From Bradyrhizobium sp. Ghvi (GTDB taxonomy: Bacteria > Pseudomonadota > Alphaproteobacteria > Rhizobiales > Xanthobacteraceae), in NCBI RefSeq assembly GCF_900115265.1, contig NZ_FOVU01000001.1, forward strand, positions 841,001 to 905,000: a stretch of DNA of 64,000 nt. Reading direction: 5' to 3'. Numbering within the stretch: the first letter of the stretch is position 1; each line of letters starts with the position of its first letter. The notes under the pieces were generated by a model. It was not told the DNA's origin and made no database searches. It was given only the letters and a program-made list of their open reading frames with translations. Made by a program: the position numbers and the translations under genes. Positions 46,166 to 55,488 of the stretch are shown in pieces.

Positions 46166-47608
46166 ATGCCCAGCACTTCTCCCGATGTCAGCGATCCCGC
46201 CTATGTCCGCGCGCGGGCAATGGTGACGTTGTTCGAGCGGCTGGAGCATCTGTGCGAAGGCGCGATTGCGATCGACCGTCGCGGGCGGGTCATCTACGTC
46301 AACGAGAAGTACCTCACCTCGCTCGGTCTCAAGCACACATCCGAGGCAATCGGGCGGCCGATCGAGGAGGTCATTCCAAACAGCCTGATGCGGAAGGTGG
46401 TCGAGACAGGCGAGCCGATCCTGCTCGACATCATGGAGCTCGGCGGCGAGCAGCTCGTGGTGACGCGCATGCCGATCGAGGACGAGCAGCGCAACGTCAT
46501 TGGCGCGATCGGCTTCGTGCTTTATGACCATCTGGAGAGTCTCAAGCCGCTGCTTTCGCGCGTCGCCCAGCTCGAGAGCGATCTGCGGCTGGCGCGACGG
46601 CAATTGTCGAACCCCCGCGCGGCACGCTTCACCTTTGCCGACTTCGTCGGCAAGACCTCAGGGATCGCACAGGCCAAGGAGCTCGCAGGCCGCGCCGCCC
46701 GACAGAACGTCACCGTCCTGCTTACCGGCGAAACCGGAACGGGCAAGGAGATGCTGGCGCAGGCCATCCACAACGCCTCCTCCCGCGCCGAGAAGCCGTT
46801 CGTCAGCGTCAACGTCGCCGCTATCCCCGACACGCTGATCGAATCGGAGTTTTTCGGCACCGCGCCCGGCGCCTACACCGGTGCAGACCGCAGGGGTCGC
46901 GAGGGAAAGTTCCGGGTCGCCGACGGCGGCACGCTGTTTCTCGACGAGATCGGCGAGATGCCGCTGCAATTGCAGGCCAAGCTGCTCCGCGTGTTGCAGG
47001 AGCGCGAGATCGAGCCGCTCGGATCGGACAAGATCTCGAAGGTGGACGTTCGCGTGGTCGCCGCCACCAATGTGGACTTGCGCAAGCGCGTCAGCGACGG
47101 CGCGTTCCGGCCCGACCTCTATTACCGCCTCAACGTGCTCTCGATCGACCTGCCGCCCCTGCGCGACTGCCTTGGTGATCTCCCCGAGATCAGCGCCCGG
47201 CTGCTCGAGGACATCAGCGCCTCCGGCGATTATGTCAGCGCCAAGATCACCCCGAGCGCGCTGTCGGCGCTTGCCCGCTACGATTGGCCGGGCAATGTCC
47301 GCGAGCTTCGCAACGTCCTGGAGCGCGCGCTGATCCTGAGCGATTCCGGGCGGCTCACCGGCGACGACTTCGCCCGCATCCTCCCCGTCGGCACGGATGC
47401 GAGGCCGGCCTCGACGATGCGGGCGGCTGGCATGGTCGTGCCCTATGCCGAGGCCGAGGCGGAATTCGAGAAGCACACGCTCGAACAGGCGCTCGCCGCC
47501 AGCAACGGCCAGATCTCGGAAGCCGCAAAGCTGCTCCAGATCTCGCGCGCGACCTTCTACAAGAAGCTCGCCAAGTTCGGCCTCACGACGGGGGCGCCGC
47601 CGGTCTGA
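46166..47608 (+). CDS. Sigma-54-dependent transcriptional activator with PAS sensor
   Basis: A 480-residue enhancer-binding protein. An N-terminal PAS domain (about 20-130) replaces a receiver domain, so it probably senses a ligand directly. The AAA+ core has Walker A TGETGTGKE near residue 195, the sigma-54 contact loop GAYTGA (Tyr in place of the usual Phe) and Walker B GGTLFLDEIGE. A C-terminal Fis-type helix-turn-helix (ISEAAKLLQISRATFYKKL) completes it. GAGG lies upstream of the ATG at 46166; a TTG at 46124 opens the frame. The next gene carries a near-consensus sigma-54 promoter, so it is the likely target. Confidence 0.93.
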   Translation: MPSTSPDVSDPAYVRARAMVTLFERLEHLCEGAIAIDRRGRVIYVNEKYLTSLGLKHTSEAIGRPIEEVIPNSLMRKVVETGEPILLDIMELGGEQLVVTRMPIEDEQRNVIGAIGFVLYDHLESLKPLLSRVAQLESDLRLARRQLSNPRAARFTFADFVGKTSGIAQAKELAGRAARQNVTVLLTGETGTGKEMLAQAIHNASSRAEKPFVSVNVAAIPDTLIESEFFGTAPGAYTGADRRGREGKFRVADGGTLFLDEIGEMPLQLQAKLLRVLQEREIEPLGSDKISKVDVRVVAATNVDLRKRVSDGAFRPDLYYRLNVLSIDLPPLRDCLGDLPEISARLLEDISASGDYVSAKITPSALSALARYDWPGNVRELRNVLERALILSDSGRLTGDDFARILPVGTDARPASTMRAAGMVVPYAEAEAEFEKHTLEQALAASNGQISEAAKLLQISRATFYKKLAKFGLTTGAPPV

Positions 47609-47653
47609 GATCGTAGATCCGGATGGAGCGGTAGCTGTCGCCAAACTCTCGGT

Positions 47654-47805
47654 GTCGTCCCGGACAAGCGTAAGCGCAGATTCCGGGATCCATAGCCACA
47701 GGATTGAGTTTGGCAGACTCGCAGTTGTCAGCTCGCGCCGCATTTCTTCTTGGGTTTAAGGATCCCGGATCGGCGCGCGCTTGTGGCGCGCTTGTCCGGG
47801 ACGAC
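47654..47805. repeat. Intergenic palindromic repeat, family B (long form)
   Basis: Perfect 17-base arms GTCGTCCCGGACAAGCG and its complement, with inner GATTCCGGGATCC / GGATCCCGGATC. It lies between the activator gene and the regulatory region of the permease gene. Confidence 0.85.
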
Positions 47806-47865
47806 AGCGGAGTAAATGGCTCGCCGTCGTGCGCTCCGCTCAGGCGCCGTAACCCGTCTGACTTT

Positions 47866-47891
47866 CGAGACTCCTCGTGTCACGAGTCTCG
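47866..47891. promoter_or_regulatory. Inverted repeat, candidate upstream activator site for the sigma-54 regulator
   Basis: CGAGACTC-N10-GAGTCTCG (8-base perfect arms), 90 bp upstream of the -24 element. A second overlapping pair, GTGTCA / TGACAC, spans 47878-47904. The position and symmetry suit an enhancer for the Fis-type domain of the neighbouring regulator. Confidence 0.5.
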
Positions 47892-47980
47892 GATTCCTGA
47901 CACTGCGATCGACCTGCCTTTTCCGCGTGCTACGCTGAAATTGCCGGGATTTGAGCCAGTTTGCTCATCGGCGCCGCATC

Positions 47981-47996
47981 TGGCGCGGACCTTGCT
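47981..47996 (+). promoter_or_regulatory. Sigma-54 (-24/-12) promoter of the permease gene
   Basis: TGGCGCGGACCTTGCT against the consensus TGGCACRNNNNTTGCW: one mismatch, with the GG and GC pairs at -24 and -12 correctly spaced. It lies 64 bp upstream of the ATG at 48060, so transcription would start near 48007. Confidence 0.75.
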
Positions 47997-48059
47997 CTTC
48001 GCTTTTGCACAATGACGCATGTTGCACATGCGCATTCGCAAACCAGGGAGGACGCAAGG

Positions 48060-49370
48060 ATGAGTGACGCGATCTCAGTCCATCAGCTTCAGGCGAGACA
48101 GCCCTCGCACGTCACGGTCGCCACCGCGAGCCTGATCGGCACGGCGATCGAGTGGTACGATTTTTTCCTCTACGGCACCGCCGCGGCGCTGATCTTCAAC
48201 AAGCTGTTCTTTCCGACCTTCGACCCGATGATGGGGACGCTGCTGGCGTTTGCGACCTATGCGCTCGGCTTCATCGCGCGCCCGCTCGGCGGCGTCGTGT
48301 TCGGCCATTACGGCGACAAGATCGGCCGCAAGACCATGCTGTACCTGACGTTGCTGATCATGGGTGCGGCGACCGCGGCCATCGGCTTCCTGCCGACCTA
48401 CGAGACCGCCGGCATCGGCGCCGCAATCCTGCTCGTCACCTGCCGCTTGGTGCAGGGCTTTGGCTTAGGAGGCGAATGGGGCGGAGCCGTGCTGATGGCG
48501 GTCGAGCATGCGCCGGAAGACAAGAAAGGTTTCTACGGCAGCTGGCCGCAGCTTGGCGCACCGCTCGGCCTCGTGCTCGGCACGCTGGTGTTCTCGGTGG
48601 TCTCGGCGCTGCTGACCGATGCCCAGCTCTATGCCTGGGGCTGGCGCATCCCGTTCCTGTTCTCGATCGCGCTGGTGCTGGTCGGCCTGTGGATCCGCTT
48701 CACCATCGCGGAATCGCCTGAGTTCCAGAAGGTCAAGGACACCAAGCAAGAGGTGAAGATGCCGATCCTCGAGGCGATCAGGATGTACCCGAAGAACATC
48801 CTGCTCGCGATGGGCGCGCGCTTTGCGGAGAACGGCTTCTTCTACATCTACGCCACCTTCGTGCTCGCCTTTGCGACGCAATCGCTCGGCATGAACAGGC
48901 AGGACATGCTCAACGGCGTCTTGATCGCAGCCGCGATCGAGACCTTCACCATCCCCGCCTTCGGCGCGCTGTCCGACAAGGTCGGGCGTCGGCCGATCTA
49001 CATCTTCGGCGCGGTGTTCTCGGCGCTGATGTCGTTCCCGCTGTTCATGCTGCTGTCGACCAAGAACCCGAAACTCGCCTGGATCGCGATCGTGCTGGGC
49101 CTCGCCATCGGACACGCCGCGATGTACGGCCCGCAGGCGAGCTTCCTGTCGGAGCTGTTCGGCACCAAGGTGCGCTATAGCGGCGTCTCGCTCGGCTATA
49201 ACCTCGCCTCGATCTTCGCCGGCGCGCTGTCGCCGTTGATCGCGACAGGCCTGATGACGGCCTATGCGCCGGCAACCTGGCCGATCTCGCTCTACATGGT
49301 CGCACTCGCGATCATCACGGTGGTGTCGGTCTACTTCGCCACGGAAACACGCAAGATAGTTCAGTCCTGA
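48060..49370 (+). CDS. MFS permease of the metabolite:H+ symporter (MHS) family
   Basis: A 12-helix importer of 436 residues. MHS family signs are [42 protein letters not shown] and [17 protein letters not shown]. This family takes up small carboxylates and betaines such as citrate, alpha-ketoglutarate, propionate or proline betaine. GGGAGGACGCAAGG precedes the ATG at 48060. It is driven by the sigma-54 promoter at 47981 and followed 107 bp later by a CoA-transferase gene, so its cargo is plausibly the acid which that enzyme activates. Confidence 0.93.
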   Translation: MSDAISVHQLQARQPSHVTVATASLIGTAIEWYDFFLYGTAAALIFNKLFFPTFDPMMGTLLAFATYALGFIARPLGGVVFGHYGDKIGRKTMLYLTLLIMGAATAAIGFLPTYETAGIGAAILLVTCRLVQGFGLGGEWGGAVLMAVEHAPEDKKGFYGSWPQLGAPLGLVLGTLVFSVVSALLTDAQLYAWGWRIPFLFSIALVLVGLWIRFTIAESPEFQKVKDTKQEVKMPILEAIRMYPKNILLAMGARFAENGFFYIYATFVLAFATQSLGMNRQDMLNGVLIAAAIETFTIPAFGALSDKVGRRPIYIFGAVFSALMSFPLFMLLSTKNPKLAWIAIVLGLAIGHAAMYGPQASFLSELFGTKVRYSGVSLGYNLASIFAGALSPLIATGLMTAYAPATWPISLYMVALAIITVVSVYFATETRKIVQS

Positions 49371-49389
49371 ATTCGGCTCTTGCCGCGGA

Positions 49390-49409
49390 GCGGCCTGTTC
49401 CAAGGCCGC
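49390..49409 (+). other. Short perfect hairpin between permease and CoA-transferase genes
   Basis: GCGGCCT-GTTCCA-AGGCCGC, 20 bp after the permease stop. No T run follows, so it is at best a weak attenuator or an RNA-stability element. Confidence 0.4.
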
Positions 49410-49477
49410 CTCGCGCGCTAGACTTCGTTCAAAGCAACAACAATAGCGTGCGATCCACTGAGATCGGGAGGAATGCC

Positions 49478-51520
49478 GTGAGCCAGCATCCCGCTTTGCC
49501 CTATTTACCGACCTCGGAGAAAGGCAAGGTCGTTACGGCCGCCGAAGCGGTCATGCTGATCCGCGACGGCGACACGGTGGCCACCGGCGGCTTCGTCGGC
49601 ATCGGCTTTGCCGAGGAAATCGCGATCGCGCTGGAGGAGCTCTATCTCTCCCATGAGGGCGATGCGCCCTATACGCAAGGCAAGCCGCGCAATCTGACGC
49701 TTGTCTATGCCGCGGGCCAGGGCGACGGTAAGCATCGCGGCCTCAACCATTTCGCGCATGAAGGCCTGGTCCGCCGCGTCATCGGCGGGCATTGGGGGCT
49801 TGCGCCGAAACTGCAGCAGTTGGCGATCGCGAACCAGATCGAGGCCTACAACCTGCCGCAGGGCGTGATCACGCATCTGTTCCGCGACATCGCGGCACAC
49901 CGGCCAGGCCATGTCACTCGCGTCGGCATGGGGACCTTCGTCGACCCGCGGCACGGCGGCGGCAAGCTCAATGCGCGCACCACCGAGGACATGGTGGAGC
50001 TGATCACGATTGGGGGCGAAGAGTGCCTGCTCTACAAGACGTTCCCGATCAATGTCGGCATTATCCGCGCCACGACTGGCGATCCCGACGGCAACCTCAC
50101 CATGGAGAAGGAGGCACTGACGCTGGAGGCGCTCGCCATTGCCATGGCCGCGCACAATTCCGGCGGCATCGTCATCGCGCAGATCGAGAGGGTGGCCGAG
50201 AGCGGCAGCCTCAATCCGCGCCAGGTCAAGATCCCCGGCGTGCTCGTCGACTGCGTCGTCGTGGCCAAGCCTGAGCATCATTGGCAGACGTTTGGCACGC
50301 AATATAATCCGGCTTATTCCAGCGAGATCCGGGTGCGCGCGGCATCGCTCCCCGAGATGCCGATGAGCGAGCGCAAGATCATCGCCCGTCGCGCGGCCTT
50401 CGAACTCAAGGCCAACAGCGTCGTCAATCTCGGCATCGGCATGCCCGAAGGGATCGCCTCCGTTGCCAACGAAGAGCGGATCATCGACCTGATCACGCTG
50501 ACGGCCGAGCCGGGCGTGATCGGCGGCATTCCCGCAAGCGGCATCGACTTTGGCGCCGCGATCAACACCCAGGCCGTGATCGACCAGCCCTACCAGTTCG
50601 ACTTCTATGACGGAGGCGGGCTGGACGCCGCCTTTCTCGGCCTCGCGCAGGTCGACCACAGCGGCAATCTCAATGTCAGCAAGTTCGGGCCGAAGCTCGC
50701 CGGCGCCGGCGGCTTCATCAACATCAGCCAGAATGCCAAGGAAGTTGTGTTCGTCGGCACCTTTGCCGCGGGCAAGCAGCGGATCGCGGTCAGCGACGGC
50801 AAGCTGTCCATCCTGGAGGAGGCGAAGTCCCGCAAATTCGTCGAACATGTCGAGCACGTCACCTTCAGCGGGCCCTTCGCCGCGGCGCGCGGGCAACGCG
50901 TGCTCTATGTCACCGAGCGCTGCGTGTTCGCGCTGAGCCCCGACGGGCTCGAGCTCACCGAAGTCGCGCCCGGCATCGACATCGAGCGTGACATCCTGCG
51001 CCTGATGGATTTCAAACCGTTGATCCCCTGCGATCCCGCACCGATGGATGCACGCATCTTCCGCGACGGCCCCATGGACCTGCGCGAAAGGCTCCTGACC
51101 ATCCCGCTCGACCAGCGTTTCACCTTCGACGAGCAGCAGAACCTGTTCTTCGTCAATCTGGAACGCTATCCCCTGCGCAGCAAGGCCGAGATCGACGAGA
51201 TCGCACGGATTGTCGCGGCACGGCTCGCCCCGCTCGGCCGCAAGGTCTACGCCATCGTCAATTATGACAACTTCTCGATTCTGCCGGAGCTGCTGGACGA
51301 TTATTCGGCGATGGTACGCAACCTGGTCGACCGCTTCTATGCCGGCGTTTCGCGCTACACCACATCAGGCTTCCTGCGCATCAAGCTCGGCGAGGCGCTG
51401 GAGAAGCGCGGCGTCGCGCCGCATATTTTCGAGAGTGCGGACGAGGCGCAGTCGGAGTGGCGTCAGGTCGAGGGCGCGCCTCCAATATCCGGCGAGGCGC
51501 CCACTGCGCGGCAGGCCTAA
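49478..51520 (+). CDS. Family I acyl-CoA:carboxylate CoA-transferase (fused alpha-beta, with extra C-terminal domain)
   Basis: Moves CoA between acyl-CoA and a free acid. At 680 residues it is longer than typical propionate CoA-transferase (about 520). The alpha part holds [18 protein letters not shown] near residue 30. The beta part holds [17 protein letters not shown], with the catalytic Glu near 330, and [23 protein letters not shown] (given in part). Residues from about 520 onward form an extra domain of unknown role ([20 protein letters not shown], ending at 680). The GTG at 49478 has GGGAGGA five bases before it. Likely acids are propionate, acetoacetate or a related short acid. Confidence 0.88.
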   Translation: MSQHPALPYLPTSEKGKVVTAAEAVMLIRDGDTVATGGFVGIGFAEEIAIALEELYLSHEGDAPYTQGKPRNLTLVYAAGQGDGKHRGLNHFAHEGLVRRVIGGHWGLAPKLQQLAIANQIEAYNLPQGVITHLFRDIAAHRPGHVTRVGMGTFVDPRHGGGKLNARTTEDMVELITIGGEECLLYKTFPINVGIIRATTGDPDGNLTMEKEALTLEALAIAMAAHNSGGIVIAQIERVAESGSLNPRQVKIPGVLVDCVVVAKPEHHWQTFGTQYNPAYSSEIRVRAASLPEMPMSERKIIARRAAFELKANSVVNLGIGMPEGIASVANEERIIDLITLTAEPGVIGGIPASGIDFGAAINTQAVIDQPYQFDFYDGGGLDAAFLGLAQVDHSGNLNVSKFGPKLAGAGGFINISQNAKEVVFVGTFAAGKQRIAVSDGKLSILEEAKSRKFVEHVEHVTFSGPFAAARGQRVLYVTERCVFALSPDGLELTEVAPGIDIERDILRLMDFKPLIPCDPAPMDARIFRDGPMDLRERLLTIPLDQRFTFDEQQNLFFVNLERYPLRSKAEIDEIARIVAARLAPLGRKVYAIVNYDNFSILPELLDDYSAMVRNLVDRFYAGVSRYTTSGFLRIKLGEALEKRGVAPHIFESADEAQSEWRQVEGAPPISGEAPTARQA

Positions 51521-51631
51521 AAATGATGCATGCTCGTCTACAGGTACAGTCAACCGGAAGGTTGAATTGCAAAGTTCACACGCTTGTGCAAATCGCTGTT
51601 GCCGAGAAACTTCAAATCAGGAGGGACCATC

Positions 51632-52816
51632 GTGCGTCGTTCACTCATCATAACAACAACCATTCTCGGCCTGGCCGCGGCGAGTGCCGCGCACGCCGAC
51701 GACCTCAAGGTCGCGCTGATCTACGGCAAGACCGGTCCGCTTGAGGCTTATGCCAAGCAGACGGAAACGGGCCTGCAGATGGGCTTCGAATACGCCACCA
51801 AGGGCACCATGACGGTCGACGGTCGCAAGATCGTCATCATCACCAAGGACGACCAGGGCAAGCCGGACCTTTCCAAGGCCGCGCTCGCGGAAGCCTATCA
51901 GGACGACAAGGCCGACATCGCGATCGGCACGACCTCCTCGGCCGCAGCGCTCGCCATTCTCCCCGTCGCCGAGGAGAACAAGAAGATCCTGATCGTCGAG
52001 CCCGCAGTCGCGGACCAGATTACCGGCGAAAAATGGAATCGCTACATCTTCCGCACCGCGCGCAACTCCTCGGAGGACGCGATCTCCAACGCGGTCGCGA
52101 TCGGCAAACAGGGCGTCACCGTTGCGACGCTGGCGCAGGACTACGCCTTCGGCCGCGACGGCGTCGCCGCCTTCAAGGAAGCGCTTGCCAAGACAGGCGC
52201 GACGCTCGCCGCGGAAGAATACGCCCCGACCAACACCACCGACTTCACCGCGGTCGGCCAGCGCCTGTTCGATGCGCTGAAGGACAAGCCCGGCCGCAAG
52301 GTGATCTGGGTGATCTGGGCCGGCGCGGGCAATCCGCTGGCGAAACTCCAGGACATGGACCCGAAGCGCTACGGCATCGAGCTCTCGACCGGCGGCAACA
52401 TCCTGCCGGCGCTCGCCGCCTATAAGAGCCTGCCCGGCATGGAGGGTGCGACCTATTACTACTACGACATTCCGAAGAATCCGGTGAACGACTGGCTCGT
52501 CGCCGAACACCAGAAGCGGTTCAAGTCGCCGCCTGATTTCTTTACTGCGGGCGGCTTTGCCGCAGCCATGTCCGTCGTGACCGCCGTCACCAAGGCCAAG
52601 TCGACCGACACCGAGAAGCTGATCACGGCGATGGAAGGCATGGAGTTCGACACGCCGAAGGGCAAGATGGTGTTTCGCAAGGAGGACCATCAGGCGCTGC
52701 AGAGCATGTATCACTTCAAGGTCAAGGTCGATCCGAACGTCGCCTGGGCCATTCTCGAGCCGGTGCGCGAGCTGAAGATCGAGGACATGGACGTTCCGAT
52801 CAAGAACAAGCGCTAG
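51632..52816 (+). CDS. Branched-chain amino acid-type ABC transporter substrate-binding protein
   Basis: Type I periplasmic binding protein, 394 residues, starting with GTG 51632 after AGGAGGGACC. The signal peptide covers about residues 1-23 (LIITTTILGLAAASAAHA). The mature protein begins DDLKVALIYGKTGPLEAYAKQ, typical of LivJ-like proteins. It is separated from the matching livGFHM genes by a family C palindrome, and its own gene follows the CoA-transferase by 111 bp. A small hairpin (TCAACC-GGAA-GGTTGA at 51550) lies in that gap. The ligand is unknown; the context favours a small organic acid or amino acid. Confidence 0.92.
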   Translation: MRRSLIITTTILGLAAASAAHADDLKVALIYGKTGPLEAYAKQTETGLQMGFEYATKGTMTVDGRKIVIITKDDQGKPDLSKAALAEAYQDDKADIAIGTTSSAAALAILPVAEENKKILIVEPAVADQITGEKWNRYIFRTARNSSEDAISNAVAIGKQGVTVATLAQDYAFGRDGVAAFKEALAKTGATLAAEEYAPTNTTDFTAVGQRLFDALKDKPGRKVIWVIWAGAGNPLAKLQDMDPKRYGIELSTGGNILPALAAYKSLPGMEGATYYYYDIPKNPVNDWLVAEHQKRFKSPPDFFTAGGFAAAMSVVTAVTKAKSTDTEKLITAMEGMEFDTPKGKMVFRKEDHQALQSMYHFKVKVDPNVAWAILEPVRELKIEDMDVPIKNKR

Positions 52817-52820
52817 GTGC

Positions 52821-52970
52821 TTCACCTCTCCCTCCCGGAGAGGTCGCGCCGAAGGCGCGGGTGAGGGATTCCGCTCCCTCGCGGGACCTGAGCCCCTCAC
52901 CCGATTAGCACTGGACGATGCTTCGCATCGCCAGGAGCAAATCGACCTCTCCCCTCCGGGGAGAGGTGAA
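52821..52970. repeat. Intergenic palindromic repeat, family C (long form)
   Basis: TTCACCTCTCCCTCCCGGAG at the left and CCCCTCCGGGGAGAGGTGAA at the right, with inner GGGTGAGGG / CCCTCACCC arms. It lies between the binding-protein gene and livG, inside a likely operon. Confidence 0.8.
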
Positions 52971-52997
52971 CGGATAGACTCAACCCGGTTTGCAAGA

Positions 52998-53762
52998 ATG
53001 ACCCTCTCGCTCGAAACCCGCGATCTCACCATCCGCTTCGGCGGGCATGTCGCGGTCAACAATGTCAGCTGCACGTTCCGCCCGGGCGAGCTCACCGCGA
53101 TCGTCGGGCCGAACGGCGCCGGCAAGACCACCTATTTCAATCTGATCTCGGGCCAGCTGCGGGCCTCGAGCGGCAGCATCCTGTTCGACGGCACCGACAT
53201 CACCCTGCAGTCCGCGCCGCTGCGGACCCGTGCGGGCCTGGGGCGCGCGTTCCAACTGACAAATCTCTTTCCGAACCTGACGGTGGAGGAGAACGTCCGC
53301 CTCGCGGTGCAGGCGGCGAGCGGCACCCACTATGACATGCTGCGGCCCTGGATGGTCCGCCGCGATCTAGTCGCGCGTGCCGATGCCATCCTCGACCAGG
53401 TCGCGCTCGGCAACCGCCGCAGCGTCGCTGCGACTACGCTGTCGCATGGTGACCAGCGCAAGCTCGAAGTCGCGCTGATGATCGCACTGGAGCCAAAGGT
53501 GTTCATGTTCGACGAGCCGACCGCCGGCATGAGCATCGACGAGGTGCCCGTTGTCCTGAACCTGATCGCGCAGCTGAAGCAGGACAAGAGCAAGATCATC
53601 CTGCTGGTCGAGCACAAGATGGACGTGGTGCGCTCGCTCGCCGACCGCATCATCGTGCTGCACAACGGCCAGCTCGTCGCCGATGGCCAGCCCGCCGAGG
53701 TGATCGCCTCGCCGGTCGTGCAGGAAGCCTATCTCGGCGTCGCACCGAAGAGTGCAGCATGA
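52998..53762 (+). CDS. livG: Branched-chain amino acid-type ABC transporter ATPase LivG
   Basis: A 254-residue ATPase. Walker A is GPNGAGKTTYFNLISG near residue 37, the signature is LSHGDQRKLEVALM, and Walker B is FMFDEPTAGMS. The NLFPNLTVEENV block is typical of LivG. Its last four bases overlap livF (ATGA), indicating coupled translation. Confidence 0.94.
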   Translation: MTLSLETRDLTIRFGGHVAVNNVSCTFRPGELTAIVGPNGAGKTTYFNLISGQLRASSGSILFDGTDITLQSAPLRTRAGLGRAFQLTNLFPNLTVEENVRLAVQAASGTHYDMLRPWMVRRDLVARADAILDQVALGNRRSVAATTLSHGDQRKLEVALMIALEPKVFMFDEPTAGMSIDEVPVVLNLIAQLKQDKSKIILLVEHKMDVVRSLADRIIVLHNGQLVADGQPAEVIASPVVQEAYLGVAPKSAA

Positions 53763-54481
53763 CGGACCTGCTCAAACTCTCCGGTGTGCACACCAATATC
53801 GGGCGTTATCACATCCTCCAGGGTATCGACCTCGCCGTGCCGCAGGGGCAGGTCACGATGCTGCTCGGGCGCAACGGCGCCGGCAAGACCACAACGCTGC
53901 GCACCATCATGGGCCTGTGGCAGGCCTCTTCCGGCGAGATCACGTTCGGCAGCGAGCGCATCGAAAGCCGCGCCACGCCCGACATCGCGCGGCTCGGCGT
54001 CGGCTATGTGCCGGAGAGCATGGCCGTGTTCTCCGACCTCACGGTGAAGGAGAATCTGGTGCTGGCGGCGCGCGACGGGCCGCTCGACGACACCCAGCTC
54101 GACTGGATCTTCGGCTTCTTCCCGGCGCTGCGCCGGTTCTGGCTGTCGCGCGCCGGAAGCCTCTCCGGCGGGCAAAAACAGATGCTATCGATCGCCCGCG
54201 CCATCATCGAGCCGCGCAAGCTGCTGCTGATCGACGAGCCGACCAAGGGATTGGCGCCCGCCATCGTCATGGCGCTGATCGAGTGCCTGAAGGAGATCAA
54301 GCGCAAGGGTGCGACGATCCTTCTGGTCGAACAGAATTTCTTTGCCGCGCGCGAGCTCGGCGACAGCGTGCTGGTCATGGACAACGGCACCATCGTCCAT
54401 CGCGGCGAGATGGCTGATCTCGCCGCCGACGTGCCGCTGCAGGAGCGGCTGCTCGGCCTGAGCCTGGAGGCACACCAGTGA
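53759..54481 (+). CDS. livF: Branched-chain amino acid-type ABC transporter ATPase LivF
   Basis: A 240-residue ATPase. Walker A is GRNGAGKTTTLRTIMGL, the LivF-type signature is LSGGQKQMLSIARA, and Walker B is LLLIDEPTKGLAP. It begins within the end of livG and ends within the start of livH (ATGA-type overlap at 54478), so all four transport genes are translationally coupled. Confidence 0.94.
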   Translation: MTDLLKLSGVHTNIGRYHILQGIDLAVPQGQVTMLLGRNGAGKTTTLRTIMGLWQASSGEITFGSERIESRATPDIARLGVGYVPESMAVFSDLTVKENLVLAARDGPLDDTQLDWIFGFFPALRRFWLSRAGSLSGGQKQMLSIARAIIEPRKLLLIDEPTKGLAPAIVMALIECLKEIKRKGATILLVEQNFFAARELGDSVLVMDNGTIVHRGEMADLAADVPLQERLLGLSLEAHQ

Positions 54482-55488
54482 CCGAACTCGCCGCATCCGA
54501 TCCGCTGCCGAAGCCGAAGCGCGACATCGCGCCGATCCTGCTGCCGATCGCGCTCGCCCTTCTGATGATCCCGCTGATCGGCTCGACCAGCTCCTGGCTG
54601 ACGCTCACCGCCGCGAGCCTTGCCATGGGCATGATGATCTTCATCATGGCCTCGGGGCTGACGCTGGTGTTCGGGCTGATGGACGTGCTGAATTTCGGCC
54701 ACGGCGCCTTCATCGCAGTCGGCGCTTACATCGCAACGCTGGTGTTCGCGCCGTTCGCGGCCTCGGTGCAGGCGGATTCGCTTCTAGTGAACCTCGCGGT
54801 GCTGGCGCCGGCGGCGCTGCTGTCGATGGCCGTCTCCGGCGCCCTCGGCCTCGTCGTCGAGCGCGTGCTGATCCTCCCCGTCTACGGCCAGCACCTGAAG
54901 CAGATCCTGATGACGACGGGCGGCCTGATCGTCGCTGAACAGACGCTCTATGCACTGTGGGGACCGCAGATCATCCCGATGCCGCTGCCGGCCTCGCTGC
55001 GCGGTTCCTTCATCCTCGGGGATGTCGCCATTGCCAAATACCGTGTGCTGGCGATGTTCATCGGCCTCGCGGTCTTCATCGCGATCCAGCTCGTGCTCAA
55101 CCGCACCAAACTCGGCCTTTTGATCCGCGCCGGCGTCGAGAACCGCGAGATGGTCGAGGCGCTGGGCTATCGCATCCGCCGGCTATTCCTCGGCGTATTC
55201 ATGACGGGATCGGCGCTCGCCGGCCTTGGCGGGGTGATGTGGGCGCTCTATCGCGAGCAGGTCCACGCCTCCATGAGCGACGAGCTCACGGTCTTGATTT
55301 TCGTCGTCGTCATCATCGGCGGGTTGGGGTCGATCGGCGGCTGCTTCATCGGCGCGATCCTGGTGGCGATGGTCGCAAATTACGGCGGCTTCCTCGTGCC
55401 GAAACTCGCCCTCGTCTCCAACATCCTGCTGATGGTCGCCATTCTGATGTGGCGGCCGCGCGGCCTCTATGCGGTGACCAGCCGATGA
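54478..55488 (+). CDS. livH: Branched-chain amino acid-type ABC transporter permease LivH
   Basis: A 336-residue membrane permease with about eight helices. The conserved loop FGLMDVLNFGHGAFIAVGAY lies near residue 65, and the ATPase-coupling region is near RAGVENREMVEALGYRIRRL. It is coupled at both ends: it begins in livF and its TGA overlaps the livM ATG. Confidence 0.93.
   Translation: MTELAASDPLPKPKRDIAPILLPIALALLMIPLIGSTSSWLTLTAASLAMGMMIFIMASGLTLVFGLMDVLNFGHGAFIAVGAYIATLVFAPFAASVQADSLLVNLAVLAPAALLSMAVSGALGLVVERVLILPVYGQHLKQILMTTGGLIVAEQTLYALWGPQIIPMPLPASLRGSFILGDVAIAKYRVLAMFIGLAVFIAIQLVLNRTKLGLLIRAGVENREMVEALGYRIRRLFLGVFMTGSALAGLGGVMWALYREQVHASMSDELTVLIFVVVIIGGLGSIGGCFIGAILVAMVANYGGFLVPKLALVSNILLMVAILMWRPRGLYAVTSR

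Noticed and set aside
49505..50896. Minus-strand frame of 463 codons opposite the CoA-transferase gene
   Set aside because: Antisense shadow of a gene with catalytic motifs.
51641..53131. Minus-strand frame of 496 codons over the binding protein and livG start
   Set aside because: It spans two real genes and the repeat between them; no family character.
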